39,848 bases of DNA from positions 1 through 39,848 of the forward strand of contig CAYYYL010000025.1 in assembly GCA_964475835.1 (NCBI GenBank). The letters are read 5' to 3'. Source of the stretch: JABDCI01 sp964475835. Its GTDB lineage: Bacteria; Verrucomicrobiota; Verrucomicrobiia; JABWAM01. Of the stretch, positions 1 to 7,174 are shown one piece after another (positions within the stretch are counted from its first letter, which is position 1; the number at the start of each line of letters is the position of its first letter). Position numbers and translations under genes: made by a program. The notes below the pieces were generated by a model. That model made no database searches. It saw only the letters and a list, made by a program, of their open reading frames with translations, and was not told the DNA's origin.

Positions 1-1090
1 GATGACCGTAGGTCCGGGCCACGAGAACGCCACCGTCAGCGTGGCCAAGCCATTCGGCGATCACTTTGAAATCAATGCCGTGTTCGATCGCGTTGCTCGC
101 AAAGAAGTGGCGGAAAGTGTGATGTGAATACTTCGGCAGCCCAAGGCGGCGGCACGCCGTCTCAATCGCCTTCTTCGCGGATCGGATGTTGAAGATCGGA
201 TCAGACGCTTTGGGAGGAGCCTTCAACTTCGCCTGGAGATCCAGCAGCAATCGCTCCAGCGGGGGAAACAGCGGAACTGTCCGCGTCTTACCCGCGTCGG
301 CGCCTTTTCCGGTGACGGTGAAGGTCTTCAATTCAAAATCCACATCGCCCCACTTGATGCCTTCCTTGTCGAAGTTCTCATCGCCGGCAGCCTCCGCTAG
401 ACGGCAACCTGAATAGGCGAGAAATTCCACAAGGTTTGCTCCAGCCTCATCCTCGGTGCACTTGCGGGTGAGCAGACGACACTGGCGCATCGTCTTCAGG
501 AGATTCTTAAACTGCTCGCGATTCGGGATGGTGAGCCGCGATTTGCTTTGCTTGCGGCGCTGGATGTGGGTTGCGGGATTCTCCAGGACGATTCCGTGGC
601 CGACTGCGTATTTGAAGCACAGATTGAGGGTCTCAAGCTCCATGTTGAACGTACGAGCTGAACATTCGGAAACACGCTCCGCCGCCCAGCTTTCGACGGC
701 AAGTCTGCCGATATTCGAAACCGTACTCGCCTTAAAATGGGGAGCCAGGGAATTGATCGTACGCAGCCGTCGATCTTTCGATGAGGCTTTAAGGTTGATC
801 GCAGCCGCGTCGAGCCAGCGCTTCGCCAAACCGCCCACGAGTTCGCTCTTTTCGTTGTACTCGGCGAAGGGCAGGCTCCTGGCATCGGCGATCGTCAGGC
901 GTTGAATTTTCTCGCGCAAATCGCTGAGACGGCGTCGCGCAAGTTCCTTGTCCTTTGTCTTAAGACTTCGACGAATCTGTTTGCCGTCCCTTTTAAAAAG
1001 GGCATAATATCGCCCCGATGTATCGCTCCGAAACAAGTTCTCGCCTACCCGTTGAAGTACCTGGTCGCCTTCAGGTTGTGCAGATCCCAT
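1..1090 (-). CDS. Tyrosine recombinase / phage-type integrase (3' end cut by the window edge)
   Basis: Reading leftward from the ATG at 1088-1090 gives 363 residues with no stop before the window edge. The catalytic set of the tyrosine recombinase family is visible: Arg230 in YSGCRLAEA, the HxxR box His324-Thr-Phe-Arg327, His350 in EWLGH, and the nucleophile Tyr361 in ARTYGH. Residues 1-190 look like the N-terminal arm and core-binding (SAM-like) domains, including the basic stretch IRRSLKTKDKELARRR near residues 39-54. Such enzymes cut and rejoin DNA at att or dif-like sites. Only the extreme C-terminus is missing, so the visible gene appears intact. It starts 91 bp from a divergent tRNA-Met, which suggests an integrated element extending to the left. 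The start is chosen because it is the first ATG that keeps the N-terminal domain. Whether it serves an integrative element or an integron-like system cannot be seen here. Confidence 0.9.
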   Translation of the reverse strand, partial: MGSAQPEGDQVLQRVGENLFRSDTSGRYYALFKRDGKQIRRSLKTKDKELARRRLSDLREKIQRLTIADARSLPFAEYNEKSELVGGLAKRWLDAAAINLKASSKDRRLRTINSLAPHFKASTVSNIGRLAVESWAAERVSECSARTFNMELETLNLCFKYAVGHGIVLENPATHIQRRKQSKSRLTIPNREQFKNLLKTMRQCRLLTRKCTEDEAGANLVEFLAYSGCRLAEAAGDENFDKEGIKWGDVDFELKTFTVTGKGADAGKTRTVPLFPPLERLLLDLQAKLKAPPKASDPIFNIRSAKKAIETACRRLGLPKYSHHTFRHFFASNAIEHGIDFKVIAEWLGHADGGVLVARTYGH

Positions 1091-1103
1091 GCTCCAAAGC
1101 TAA

Positions 1104-1124
1104 GGGTTACAGGTTTGGGTTACA
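1104..1124. repeat. Direct repeat of GGGTTACA upstream of the integrase
   Basis: The octamer GGGTTACA occurs at 1104-1111 and again at 1117-1124, a 13-bp period, 14-34 bp upstream of the integrase start codon. Paired short direct repeats next to an integrase gene resemble arm-type binding sites or an operator. This is inferred only from position and repetition. Confidence 0.4.
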
Positions 1125-1141
1125 AGTCGAAAAAGTGATGG

Positions 1142-1170
1142 TTGCGAATACGTCAGAAACCCTTTATTCA
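1142..1170 (+). promoter_or_regulatory. Candidate sigma70-type promoter of tRNA-Met
   Basis: TTGCGA (1142-1147) and TATTCA (1165-1170) are separated by 17 bp. The downstream hexamer ends 11 bp before the mature tRNA 5' end. Both hexamers are imperfect matches to consensus, so the call depends on spacing and position. Confidence 0.35.
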
Positions 1171-1181
1171 TATGGACTTAC

Positions 1182-1256
1182 GCCAGGGTAGCTCAGCGGT
1201 AGAGCAGGGGACTCATAAGCCCTTGGTCGGGAGTTCAACTCTCCCCCCTGGCACCA
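1182..1256 (+). tRNA. tRNA-Met (anticodon CAT), elongator type
   Basis: A complete cloverleaf can be folded: a 7-bp acceptor stem GCCAGGG/CCCTGGC, D arm GCTC/GAGC, anticodon loop CTCATAA with CAT, T arm GGGAG/CTCCC with TTCAACT, discriminator A at 1253, and an encoded CCA (1254-1256). The first acceptor pair is G-C, and the anticodon stem lacks the three consecutive G-C pairs of the initiator, so this is not tRNA-fMet. The anticodon stem appears to close with an A-G mismatch next to the loop. A CAT anticodon could also be tRNA-Ile2 (lysidine-modified), which cannot be excluded from sequence alone. Confidence 0.93.
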
Positions 1257-1261
1257 TTTTT

Positions 1262-1444
1262 ATGCCTTGGGTTTACATTCTCACCGGAAATTCAGGCCGC
1301 CATTACCTCGGCAGCGCCCTTGGTCTGGAATCCAGGTTTCGAGATCATTGCTGCGGAAACAGTCAGGAAAATCCCCTTTTCCTTGAAGAGGGATATTTCA
1401 GGACTGTTTGGAAACTTCCTTGTTTAAGGCCACCGCATGAATGA
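1262..1444 (+). pseudogene. Truncated GIY-YIG endonuclease domain remnant
   Basis: The reading frame opening at the ATG at 1262, 5 bp after the tRNA-Met CCA, begins with WVYILTGNSGRHYLGSA, followed by LESRFRDH and a Gly-Asn. This matches the first half of a UvrC-like GIY-YIG domain (VYIL...YxGxxxxLxxRxxxHxxG), with the second GIY-YIG half changed to HYLGS. After about 34 residues the similarity stops. The rest of the 60-residue frame overlaps the antisense end of the next glycosyltransferase gene. A full single-domain protein is usually about 80-100 residues and continues with a conserved Arg/Glu region that is absent here. It is best read as a gene decayed by deletion. A short functional peptide is unlikely. 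Confidence 0.6.
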
Positions 1445-2504
1445 GTTGAAGCAATGCCTCCCAACAGGGGTTTTCATCCAAATCCGCCCGCCGCATCTCC
1501 CCCACCCCCGATAAATTCAAGGGAACATTGTACTCATTGCAACGGGGTGCAAACCGCTCGATGTCGCCAGGATCGCTCAGGAACAATCCCTGAACCCGTT
1601 CCGACGCTCCATTCGCTGTTGTCGTGATGACAGGCAAACCGCATGCAGCCGCCTCCAGACAAGCGTTAGAACAGGGATCGTAGATGGTTGGAAGAATGAA
1701 CGCATCCGAAGCCTGATACACATCCCTGGCTTCAGTCTCCAAGGGAAGAAATTGAAGGGGTAGTTTATGTTTCGCACCCAGGGCCCGATACATCGAAACG
1801 GATCCCTTTCCAAGAACACACAGAGTCGGCGGAAGAGTTTGTGCCGCAGCAAGCTCGATCGCCCATCTCAATCCCTTGCGGGCAAAACCGGAACCCACAA
1901 ACGACCAGACCACCACCTCAGGAGGAAGCCCCAGCTGCTTCCGAAGTTCCCTTTTTCGTCCTGAATCCGGGCATGGCGTGAAATACTTTAAATCAACCCC
2001 CGGATGAATGACTCGAATTTGGTCTGCAGGGTATTGAAATCGTTGAACGATCTCCCCCCTGACCATGTCAGAATTTGCGATCACCACCGAAGTGTTCTTG
2101 CTCGAAAAGACCTGCTTTTCCAATTGAAGGAGAGAGTGATGCTTCAGATCGAAAGAGGCGAAGAATCTCTTCCATGACGTGATATAGGGGGTTCTCCTCT
2201 CCAACCAAGCAGCGTGAACTCCATCCCCCGCACGATAGATATCCTGCCGCGGGGTTCGCTCGAGACTAAAAAGAACCGTGTCCGTGGCAAGTTGGGAATA
2301 GCGTTTCATGGCCTCTGCAAAAGCCGTGACACCATTCGTTCGAAAAGGAAGCACATGATAAACACCTTCCGGGGACTCAGGCCATTCCTCGGCACAAATG
2401 ATGACGGAGTGGCCCCGCTCCGCAAGCATATGCGCTAGCCGCTGCGTGAAACGCTCCGCCCCCCCGGTACTGGAATACCGGCGTCTGAAAAGACTGATTT
2501 TCAC
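1398..2504 (-). CDS. GT4-family glycosyltransferase, WaaG/RfaG-like
   Basis: This 368-residue protein has the GT-B fold signature of family GT4. The N-terminal nucleotide-fold domain carries the GGAE motif (residues 14-17), and the C-terminal domain has FVGSGFARKGLRWAIE and NACLEAAACGLPVI. The segment DIYRAGDGVHAAWLE corresponds to the DVYFAAD region of WaaG, the LPS core alpha-1,3-glucosyltransferase, and the 'gsgfaRKG' donor-site segment also fits WaaG. The first Glu of the usual EX7E motif is Asp here (YDPCSNACLEAA). The enzyme probably transfers a hexose from a nucleotide sugar to the LPS inner core at the cytoplasmic face. The start is GTG, overlapping the stop of the upstream glycosyltransferase by 4 bp (GTGA), so the two are translationally coupled. 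Donor and acceptor are inferred. Confidence 0.85.
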   Translation of the reverse strand: MKISLFRRRYSSTGGAERFTQRLAHMLAERGHSVIICAEEWPESPEGVYHVLPFRTNGVTAFAEAMKRYSQLATDTVLFSLERTPRQDIYRAGDGVHAAWLERRTPYITSWKRFFASFDLKHHSLLQLEKQVFSSKNTSVVIANSDMVRGEIVQRFQYPADQIRVIHPGVDLKYFTPCPDSGRKRELRKQLGLPPEVVVWSFVGSGFARKGLRWAIELAAAQTLPPTLCVLGKGSVSMYRALGAKHKLPLQFLPLETEARDVYQASDAFILPTIYDPCSNACLEAAACGLPVITTTANGASERVQGLFLSDPGDIERFAPRCNEYNVPLNLSGVGEMRRADLDENPCWEALLQLIHAVALNKEVSKQS

Positions 2505-3706
2505 AAGTTATGCAGGGGTTTCTTTAGAACTCCATTCCGTCCCTCCCAACCCAGCGAATCCGCCCCCCTCACCCCCTTTGATCCCAACATGCTGTAATAA
2601 ATCTCCTCGAGCCGGGCAACCATGGCGTCGAGTGAATGATGCTCCTTCACCCACTTGTGCCCGGTCTCAGCCATCCGCCTCGCTTCATCTTCATTCTTAA
2701 GCATCCGAATAATGCCTTCGGCCAGAGAGGTGGGGTTCTGGGGTTCACACAACAAACCATGCCTTCCGGAAGCAAGAACCTCGGGAATGCCTCCGACATT
2801 CGACGCCACCACAGGTTTTTCCATGGCCAGGGCCTGAAGAAGCGCCTGGGGAACCCCTTCATTGGCATAAGACGGAAGAACAAAAACATTTAAATCCTTC
2901 AGGATCTGAGGAACCTCGTCACGGTGTCCAATTAAAAACACAAAATCCTCCAGATCACTCCCAAGCAACTGCTCCTCAATTTGATTCCTCCGGGGCCCTT
3001 CCCCTACGATCACGAAATAGGCCTGGGAAAATTGTTTCCGAACTTCACGAGCCGCATTTAAAAAATCGGGGTGCCCTTTCCAGCTTCGCAGCACGGAAAT
3101 CATCCCCACCAAAATAGCGTTGTCGGGAAGCCCAAGCTCCCTTCGAAGCTGGATGGAGGAGACATCCAAATGGAAGCGTTTCAAATCCACTCCCGTGGGA
3201 ATGGCCGCGATGCGGTTTGCATCAAATCCGTTGAACTTCACCATGTCCTCCGCAATGCCGGTGCTCGTGGTGATGATATAGTCGTGGAGCCGCTGGTAGG
3301 CAATGCGGGTCAACCAGCCGCGGGAAACCCTCGCCGAGATGTGGCGGGTCTTCACAATCAGGGGAACCCGGGCAAAGCGGGCGGCAAACCCTGCAAGCCA
3401 ACTATCCCGTGAGCTATGGGTATTCACCACGTCGATCTTCTCCCGATGAAAAAAATCCGCGAGCCATTTGAGATTTTTTAAAAAATCCCCGCGCCGCATG
3501 GAAAGGGGCAAGGCCTCGATGCTGAAATCCAGAGCACGACGAAAGATGTCACTGTCGGGTGGAGCCACCACATAGGTGCGATGTCCCCGTCGTGTCATTT
3601 CCCTCAGTTCCACCATGACGCGTATCTCCTGCCCCCCCCAACCCAGGGAGGCTTCCGTGTGGACGATTTTGAGCTTCTTACGCTCCGTCTCCGGTTTCGC
3701 GATCAT
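2501..3706 (-). CDS. GT4-family glycosyltransferase
   Basis: This 401-residue GT-B protein opens with LKIVHTEASLGWGGQE, typical of GT4 N-domains (GGxE binds the acceptor side). Its C-domain shows ISVLRSWKGHPDFL, FVIVGEGP, VFVLPSYANEGVPQALLQAL and KPVVASNVGGIPEVL. The second Glu of the EX7E motif is Gln (ALLQAL). That is unusual, although the overall fold is well kept. The role is probably sugar transfer onto LPS core or another envelope glycan. An in-frame GTG lies upstream at 3748. I prefer the ATG at 3704-3706 (MIAKPETERKK) because it leaves a 44-bp divergent spacer to the heptosyltransferase and begins nearer the conserved domain. It forms an operon with the WaaG-like gene downstream through a 4-bp overlap. 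Confidence 0.87.
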   Translation of the reverse strand: MIAKPETERKKLKIVHTEASLGWGGQEIRVMVELREMTRRGHRTYVVAPPDSDIFRRALDFSIEALPLSMRRGDFLKNLKWLADFFHREKIDVVNTHSSRDSWLAGFAARFARVPLIVKTRHISARVSRGWLTRIAYQRLHDYIITTSTGIAEDMVKFNGFDANRIAAIPTGVDLKRFHLDVSSIQLRRELGLPDNAILVGMISVLRSWKGHPDFLNAAREVRKQFSQAYFVIVGEGPRRNQIEEQLLGSDLEDFVFLIGHRDEVPQILKDLNVFVLPSYANEGVPQALLQALAMEKPVVASNVGGIPEVLASGRHGLLCEPQNPTSLAEGIIRMLKNEDEARRMAETGHKWVKEHHSLDAMVARLEEIYYSMLGSKGVRGADSLGWEGRNGVLKKPLHNL

Positions 3707-3750
3707 AGATTTGAAATGATTCCAGGGATGTGACACGATCCGCCCCACGC

Positions 3751-4881
3751 ATGACGATGGAGCCGACGCGACAAGATCCAGTCTTTCGCAACATTAAAAA
3801 GATCCTCCTGATCAAACTCAAGCACATCGGTGATGTGCTGCTTGCCACGCCATGCATTCATGCGCTCAAGGAAAACTTCCCCGGAGCCCAAATTTCCTTC
3901 CTTGTGAACGAGGGAACGGAGGCCATGGTGGAGAATCATCCAGCGCTTGATGAGGTGATTCGATTTCCTCGCCCGGACATGTCCAAACTTTCACCCTGGG
4001 CACGCATTCGCGCCGAAATCGCCTTTGCCAATGGGGTTCGCAGCCGACATTTCGACATGGTGGTGGACCTTACTTCCGCCGATCGCGCTGCATGGCTTGG
4101 ATGGTGGAGCGGGGCCCGATACCGCCTGGCCTACCATCCCCGGGGCAGGGGGTTTCTCGGCAAGCGATTCTTCTACACCCACCTCTCACCTCCACCCACC
4201 GATCCGGATCTGCATGAGGTTCAAAAAAATCTGGGAGTCCTGAGCCCATTTCACATCGAAACCCACGATCCAAGGCTGGTCCTTCACCCTGGCGAATCGG
4301 ACACTCAAAAAGCCAATGAAACACTCGTTCGCCTGGGTTTGAGAGAATCCGGTTCCTCCATGTTGGGACAAGGTAACTTCGTCGTCGTTCACCCAACCTC
4401 TCGCTGGCTCTTCAAATGCTGGGAGGACAACCGCTTTGCCGCATTAATCGACTGGCTGCAGTCAAAAATCAAAATCCCTGTGATTGTCACATGCGGCCCC
4501 GATTCACGGGAACTGGAACGTGCTGAAAAAATTCTTTCCCTCACCCACAGCCAGCCCCGGGTCCTCCTGGGGCAGCTCAGACTTCCCCAGTGGGCCGCAC
4601 TTGTAGGGCAGGCCCGGCTTTTCATCGGGGTCGATTCCGCCCCGATGCACATCGCCGCATCCCAGGGAACCCCTTCTCTGGCACTCTTCGGTCCGACCGG
4701 ATTCCAAAACTGGCGCCCCTGGGCTGTGGAACATATCGTTCTGGTGCACGACTGCCCCTGCTCCCGCGACCGCCACCCCCACTGCGACTGGAATCGAACC
4801 CGCTCCTGCATGACAGCGATCACGCTTGATGAAGCACAACGGGCAGTGGCACAACTCCTTCATATCGAAACCTCCTCATGA
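3751..4881 (+). CDS. ADP-heptose:LPS heptosyltransferase family protein (GT9)
   Basis: This 376-residue protein has the GT9 pattern. The N-terminal ILLIKLKHIGDVLLATPCIHAL is the classic 'K..IGDvi..tP...al' motif with the catalytic-region Asp. The C-terminal domain holds VVHPTSRWLFKCWE, GVDSAPMHIAASQGTPSLALFGPTG and a Cys-rich tail (CPCSRDRHPHC...C), as in WaaQ-type heptosyltransferase III. It would add L-glycero-D-manno-heptose to the LPS inner core at the inner membrane. The frame is open from a GTG at 3730. I choose the ATG at 3751; an ATG at 3757 is also possible. The stop overlaps the next start by 4 bp (ATGA), so it is coupled to the tandem GT2 gene. This is the strongest evidence that the cell makes an LPS core. 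Confidence 0.9.
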   Translation: MTMEPTRQDPVFRNIKKILLIKLKHIGDVLLATPCIHALKENFPGAQISFLVNEGTEAMVENHPALDEVIRFPRPDMSKLSPWARIRAEIAFANGVRSRHFDMVVDLTSADRAAWLGWWSGARYRLAYHPRGRGFLGKRFFYTHLSPPPTDPDLHEVQKNLGVLSPFHIETHDPRLVLHPGESDTQKANETLVRLGLRESGSSMLGQGNFVVVHPTSRWLFKCWEDNRFAALIDWLQSKIKIPVIVTCGPDSRELERAEKILSLTHSQPRVLLGQLRLPQWAALVGQARLFIGVDSAPMHIAASQGTPSLALFGPTGFQNWRPWAVEHIVLVHDCPCSRDRHPHCDWNRTRSCMTAITLDEAQRAVAQLLHIETSS

Positions 4882-6512
4882 CCCCGTCCCCCGTCAGGAT
4901 TGTTGTCCTCCATCAGGACGATGCCAGCTCCACCTGCAAGACCGTGGAATCCATTCTCTCCACCTCCTCGCATTCCATCACCCTTCTGACTCCAAACGAT
5001 TCCCCCATCCCCCTGCCCCAGGATCCGAGAATCACCACCCACCGTTTTTCCGCAACTTCCACCATCGCAGGTTGGAATCTGGGACTTGGCCTGTTTCCTG
5101 AACACGACATCATTCGTGTCGAACCAGGCACCCTCTTCTTTCATTCAGGTTGGGTTGAAAACCTTTTGCATGCAGGCGCCGCACCCTCCGTGGGAATCGT
5201 GGGAGGAAAAACGTTTTTTCCGGAAAAAAAGGGTGGCAATCTGGAGGTCTGCTCTTTCGGGCGTGCGCCCATCTCGATCTTTGGCACCCGCGCCGGACAT
5301 GCGAACCGGGCTTGGAATGAATTCGATATTGGTCAACTGGGGGAGATCCAGGAGGTAGACTCGGTTGCAGGTTCTGTCGTCCTTCTCAAACGCGCTATGC
5401 TTCGCATCTGTGGTGGATATGACGACCAATTTCAATCCGGAGATCGCCCCCCCCTGTGGATCGAACAGGACGATCTCTGCCTCACCGCGGCACTGCACGG
5501 TTTTGCCACGGTGGTGACACCTCACTGCTGTGTCTTTCTGGATCGAGATGTCTCCAACATCACTCCAGCGGCGGATATACGCACCTCCCCCTTCTTCGAT
5601 CGATGGCAGACCAAATGGAAATGGAACCCCCTTCTGCCTGATTTAAGAGTCATTCGGAACGAATGGCCGGAGGCTCCATGGGCTCGGCGCTTCGGTAAGA
5701 GCCTCCTTGATTCCTGGGGCGAAGCCCCCCCCCCGGTGGACATCATCCTTCCCACCCGAAATCGCGTCAGAGAGCTTCGTGCCTTTTTCGAAAGTCTCGC
5801 CACCACCGACTATCCTTCTTTCAAGGTCTATGTGGCCAATAATGGAAGCACCGACGAGACACAGGGCTACCTTGACTCCGTGAAGTCTTCCTTTCCCTTC
5901 CCAATCCATCCGGTACATTTTCCCGTCAATATCGGCATCGCCTCGGCCCTGAACTGGTTGGTGTCGATCTCTTCCAGCCCGCTTGTGGCACGCCTGGATG
6001 ACGAAAACTCGATGCCATCCCATTGGTTGACGACGCTCGTTTCAACATTGAGAAGAAACCCCTATGCGGGAGTGGTGGGAACCAAAATCAATGCCACCCA
6101 AGAGCCCGATCTCATTTTAAATGCCGACGGCAGGCTGTATCCGACCGCCCAGTGTCACTCCGGCGAAAGGGACAAAGGGCAGTACGATTACGTGAGCCGG
6201 GTCAGCATGGTTCTCGGCTCGTGTGTCCTCTACCGCAGAAAAGCCCTCGAGATTGCCGGACCGTTCGAAAATGCCTTTGGCGCCTACACTATGGATGATC
6301 TGGACCATCCCCTCGCCATTCGCGCGGCTGGTTATGACGTTCTCTACGATGGGCGGGTGACGGTCCATCATCCCAACAAACAGAGTTTGAAACGCACTCT
6401 GGCCTACATCCAGCACTCTTTTCCCAAACTCTTTGCAAAATGGGGTTCCGACGTTTTTGAGATCATCGAAAGCGCCCTCGACCAGGAGGGCCGGCGCCTC
6501 GAGGCCCTTTAA
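4878..6512 (+). CDS. Tandem-domain GT2 glycosyltransferase
   Basis: This is a 544-residue protein with two GT-A-like halves. The C-terminal half, from about residue 287, is a clear GT2 domain: VDIILPTRNRVRELRAFFESL, the NNGSTDETQGYL loop, an acidic metal site LDDEN (373-377), VVGTKI, and FGAYTMDDLDHPLAIRAAGYDV near the ED-type catalytic base. The N-terminal half (residues 1-225) resembles a second, diverged GT2 (VDSVAGSVVLLKR...GGYDD and WIEQDDLCLTAALHGF). It keeps the C-terminal acidic motif but has no clear DxD, so it may not be catalytic. It starts inside the stop of the heptosyltransferase (ATGA overlap) and converges on the YqgE gene, sharing the palindromic stop TTAA. It probably extends an envelope glycan; sugar identity is unknown. 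Confidence 0.83.
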   Translation: MTPSPVRIVVLHQDDASSTCKTVESILSTSSHSITLLTPNDSPIPLPQDPRITTHRFSATSTIAGWNLGLGLFPEHDIIRVEPGTLFFHSGWVENLLHAGAAPSVGIVGGKTFFPEKKGGNLEVCSFGRAPISIFGTRAGHANRAWNEFDIGQLGEIQEVDSVAGSVVLLKRAMLRICGGYDDQFQSGDRPPLWIEQDDLCLTAALHGFATVVTPHCCVFLDRDVSNITPAADIRTSPFFDRWQTKWKWNPLLPDLRVIRNEWPEAPWARRFGKSLLDSWGEAPPPVDIILPTRNRVRELRAFFESLATTDYPSFKVYVANNGSTDETQGYLDSVKSSFPFPIHPVHFPVNIGIASALNWLVSISSSPLVARLDDENSMPSHWLTTLVSTLRRNPYAGVVGTKINATQEPDLILNADGRLYPTAQCHSGERDKGQYDYVSRVSMVLGSCVLYRRKALEIAGPFENAFGAYTMDDLDHPLAIRAAGYDVLYDGRVTVHHPNKQSLKRTLAYIQHSFPKLFAKWGSDVFEIIESALDQEGRRLEAL

Positions 6513-7069
6513 TTCCTCGAAGGATCCGTCGGAAAGTTTGCAAGGAGCTCGTACACGCCGCCCTGCTCTTTGAGGAGATGACTCCAAAGCGTTTCGGGAT
6601 GCTCACAAAAAACGGAGCCGGGTAAAGCCGGAAGAGAAATCCAACACTCCTCCCTCATCTCTTTTTCAAGTTGTCCTCCCGTCCACCCCGCATACCCCGC
6701 GTAAGCGCGGAGCCTCCGGGGAGGGTTGTTGGATTCGAACTGCGAACACAACTCCTTCAAGGAATGGCCCAATCGCAATCCTGAAAGAACATCATCCTCC
6801 GAAGGGGAATCCATTTCGTACAGGACGCTGAACATCTCCGGTTGAACAGGACCACCTTGATAGACGGGGGTCATGCCCAGGGCTGCCCCCATGGGGGAGT
6901 CGGTTACGCTTTTGAGGCTACGTCCCAAAGGCTTGTTCAGCACAAGGCCGAAACTTCCCGTTTCATCCTGATGGCAAACCAACACCACCGTCCTATCGAA
7001 ATACGACCCAGCCAGTTTGCCGCTATCCAAAATCAGGCGACCTTGCAGGGAGTTCAAAAATGGATCCAT
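6509..7069 (-). CDS. YqgE/AlgH family protein (DUF179)
   Basis: This 186-residue protein has the complete DUF179 pattern: LQGRLILDSGKLAGSYFDRTVVLVCH, GSFGLVLNKPLG, YQGGPVQPE, the YAGYAGWTGGQLEKEM motif and WSHLLKE near the end. Length and order fit YqgE (about 185-190 residues). Its biochemical role is not established; the Pseudomonas homologue AlgH has been linked to regulation. I choose the ATG at 7067-7069 (MDPFLNSLQGRL) over an upstream TTG because homologues begin close to the LxGxLL segment. It is convergent with the tandem GT2 gene, with overlapping stop codons. Confidence 0.9.
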   Translation of the reverse strand: MDPFLNSLQGRLILDSGKLAGSYFDRTVVLVCHQDETGSFGLVLNKPLGRSLKSVTDSPMGAALGMTPVYQGGPVQPEMFSVLYEMDSPSEDDVLSGLRLGHSLKELCSQFESNNPPRRLRAYAGYAGWTGGQLEKEMREECWISLPALPGSVFCEHPETLWSHLLKEQGGVYELLANFPTDPSRN

Positions 7070-7174
7070 CGCACTGCAACAGAACAAATTCCAGATACGT
7101 CGTCAAATACGCAAGTGAAGACCATCCTTTTTGATTGATCTACTCCCAAGGAACCGTTTCGATGATCATTTACC

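Noticed and set aside
456..905. 149-residue plus-strand frame in the integrase gene
   Set aside because: Antisense shadow; the minus-strand reading contains all tyrosine recombinase catalytic residues.
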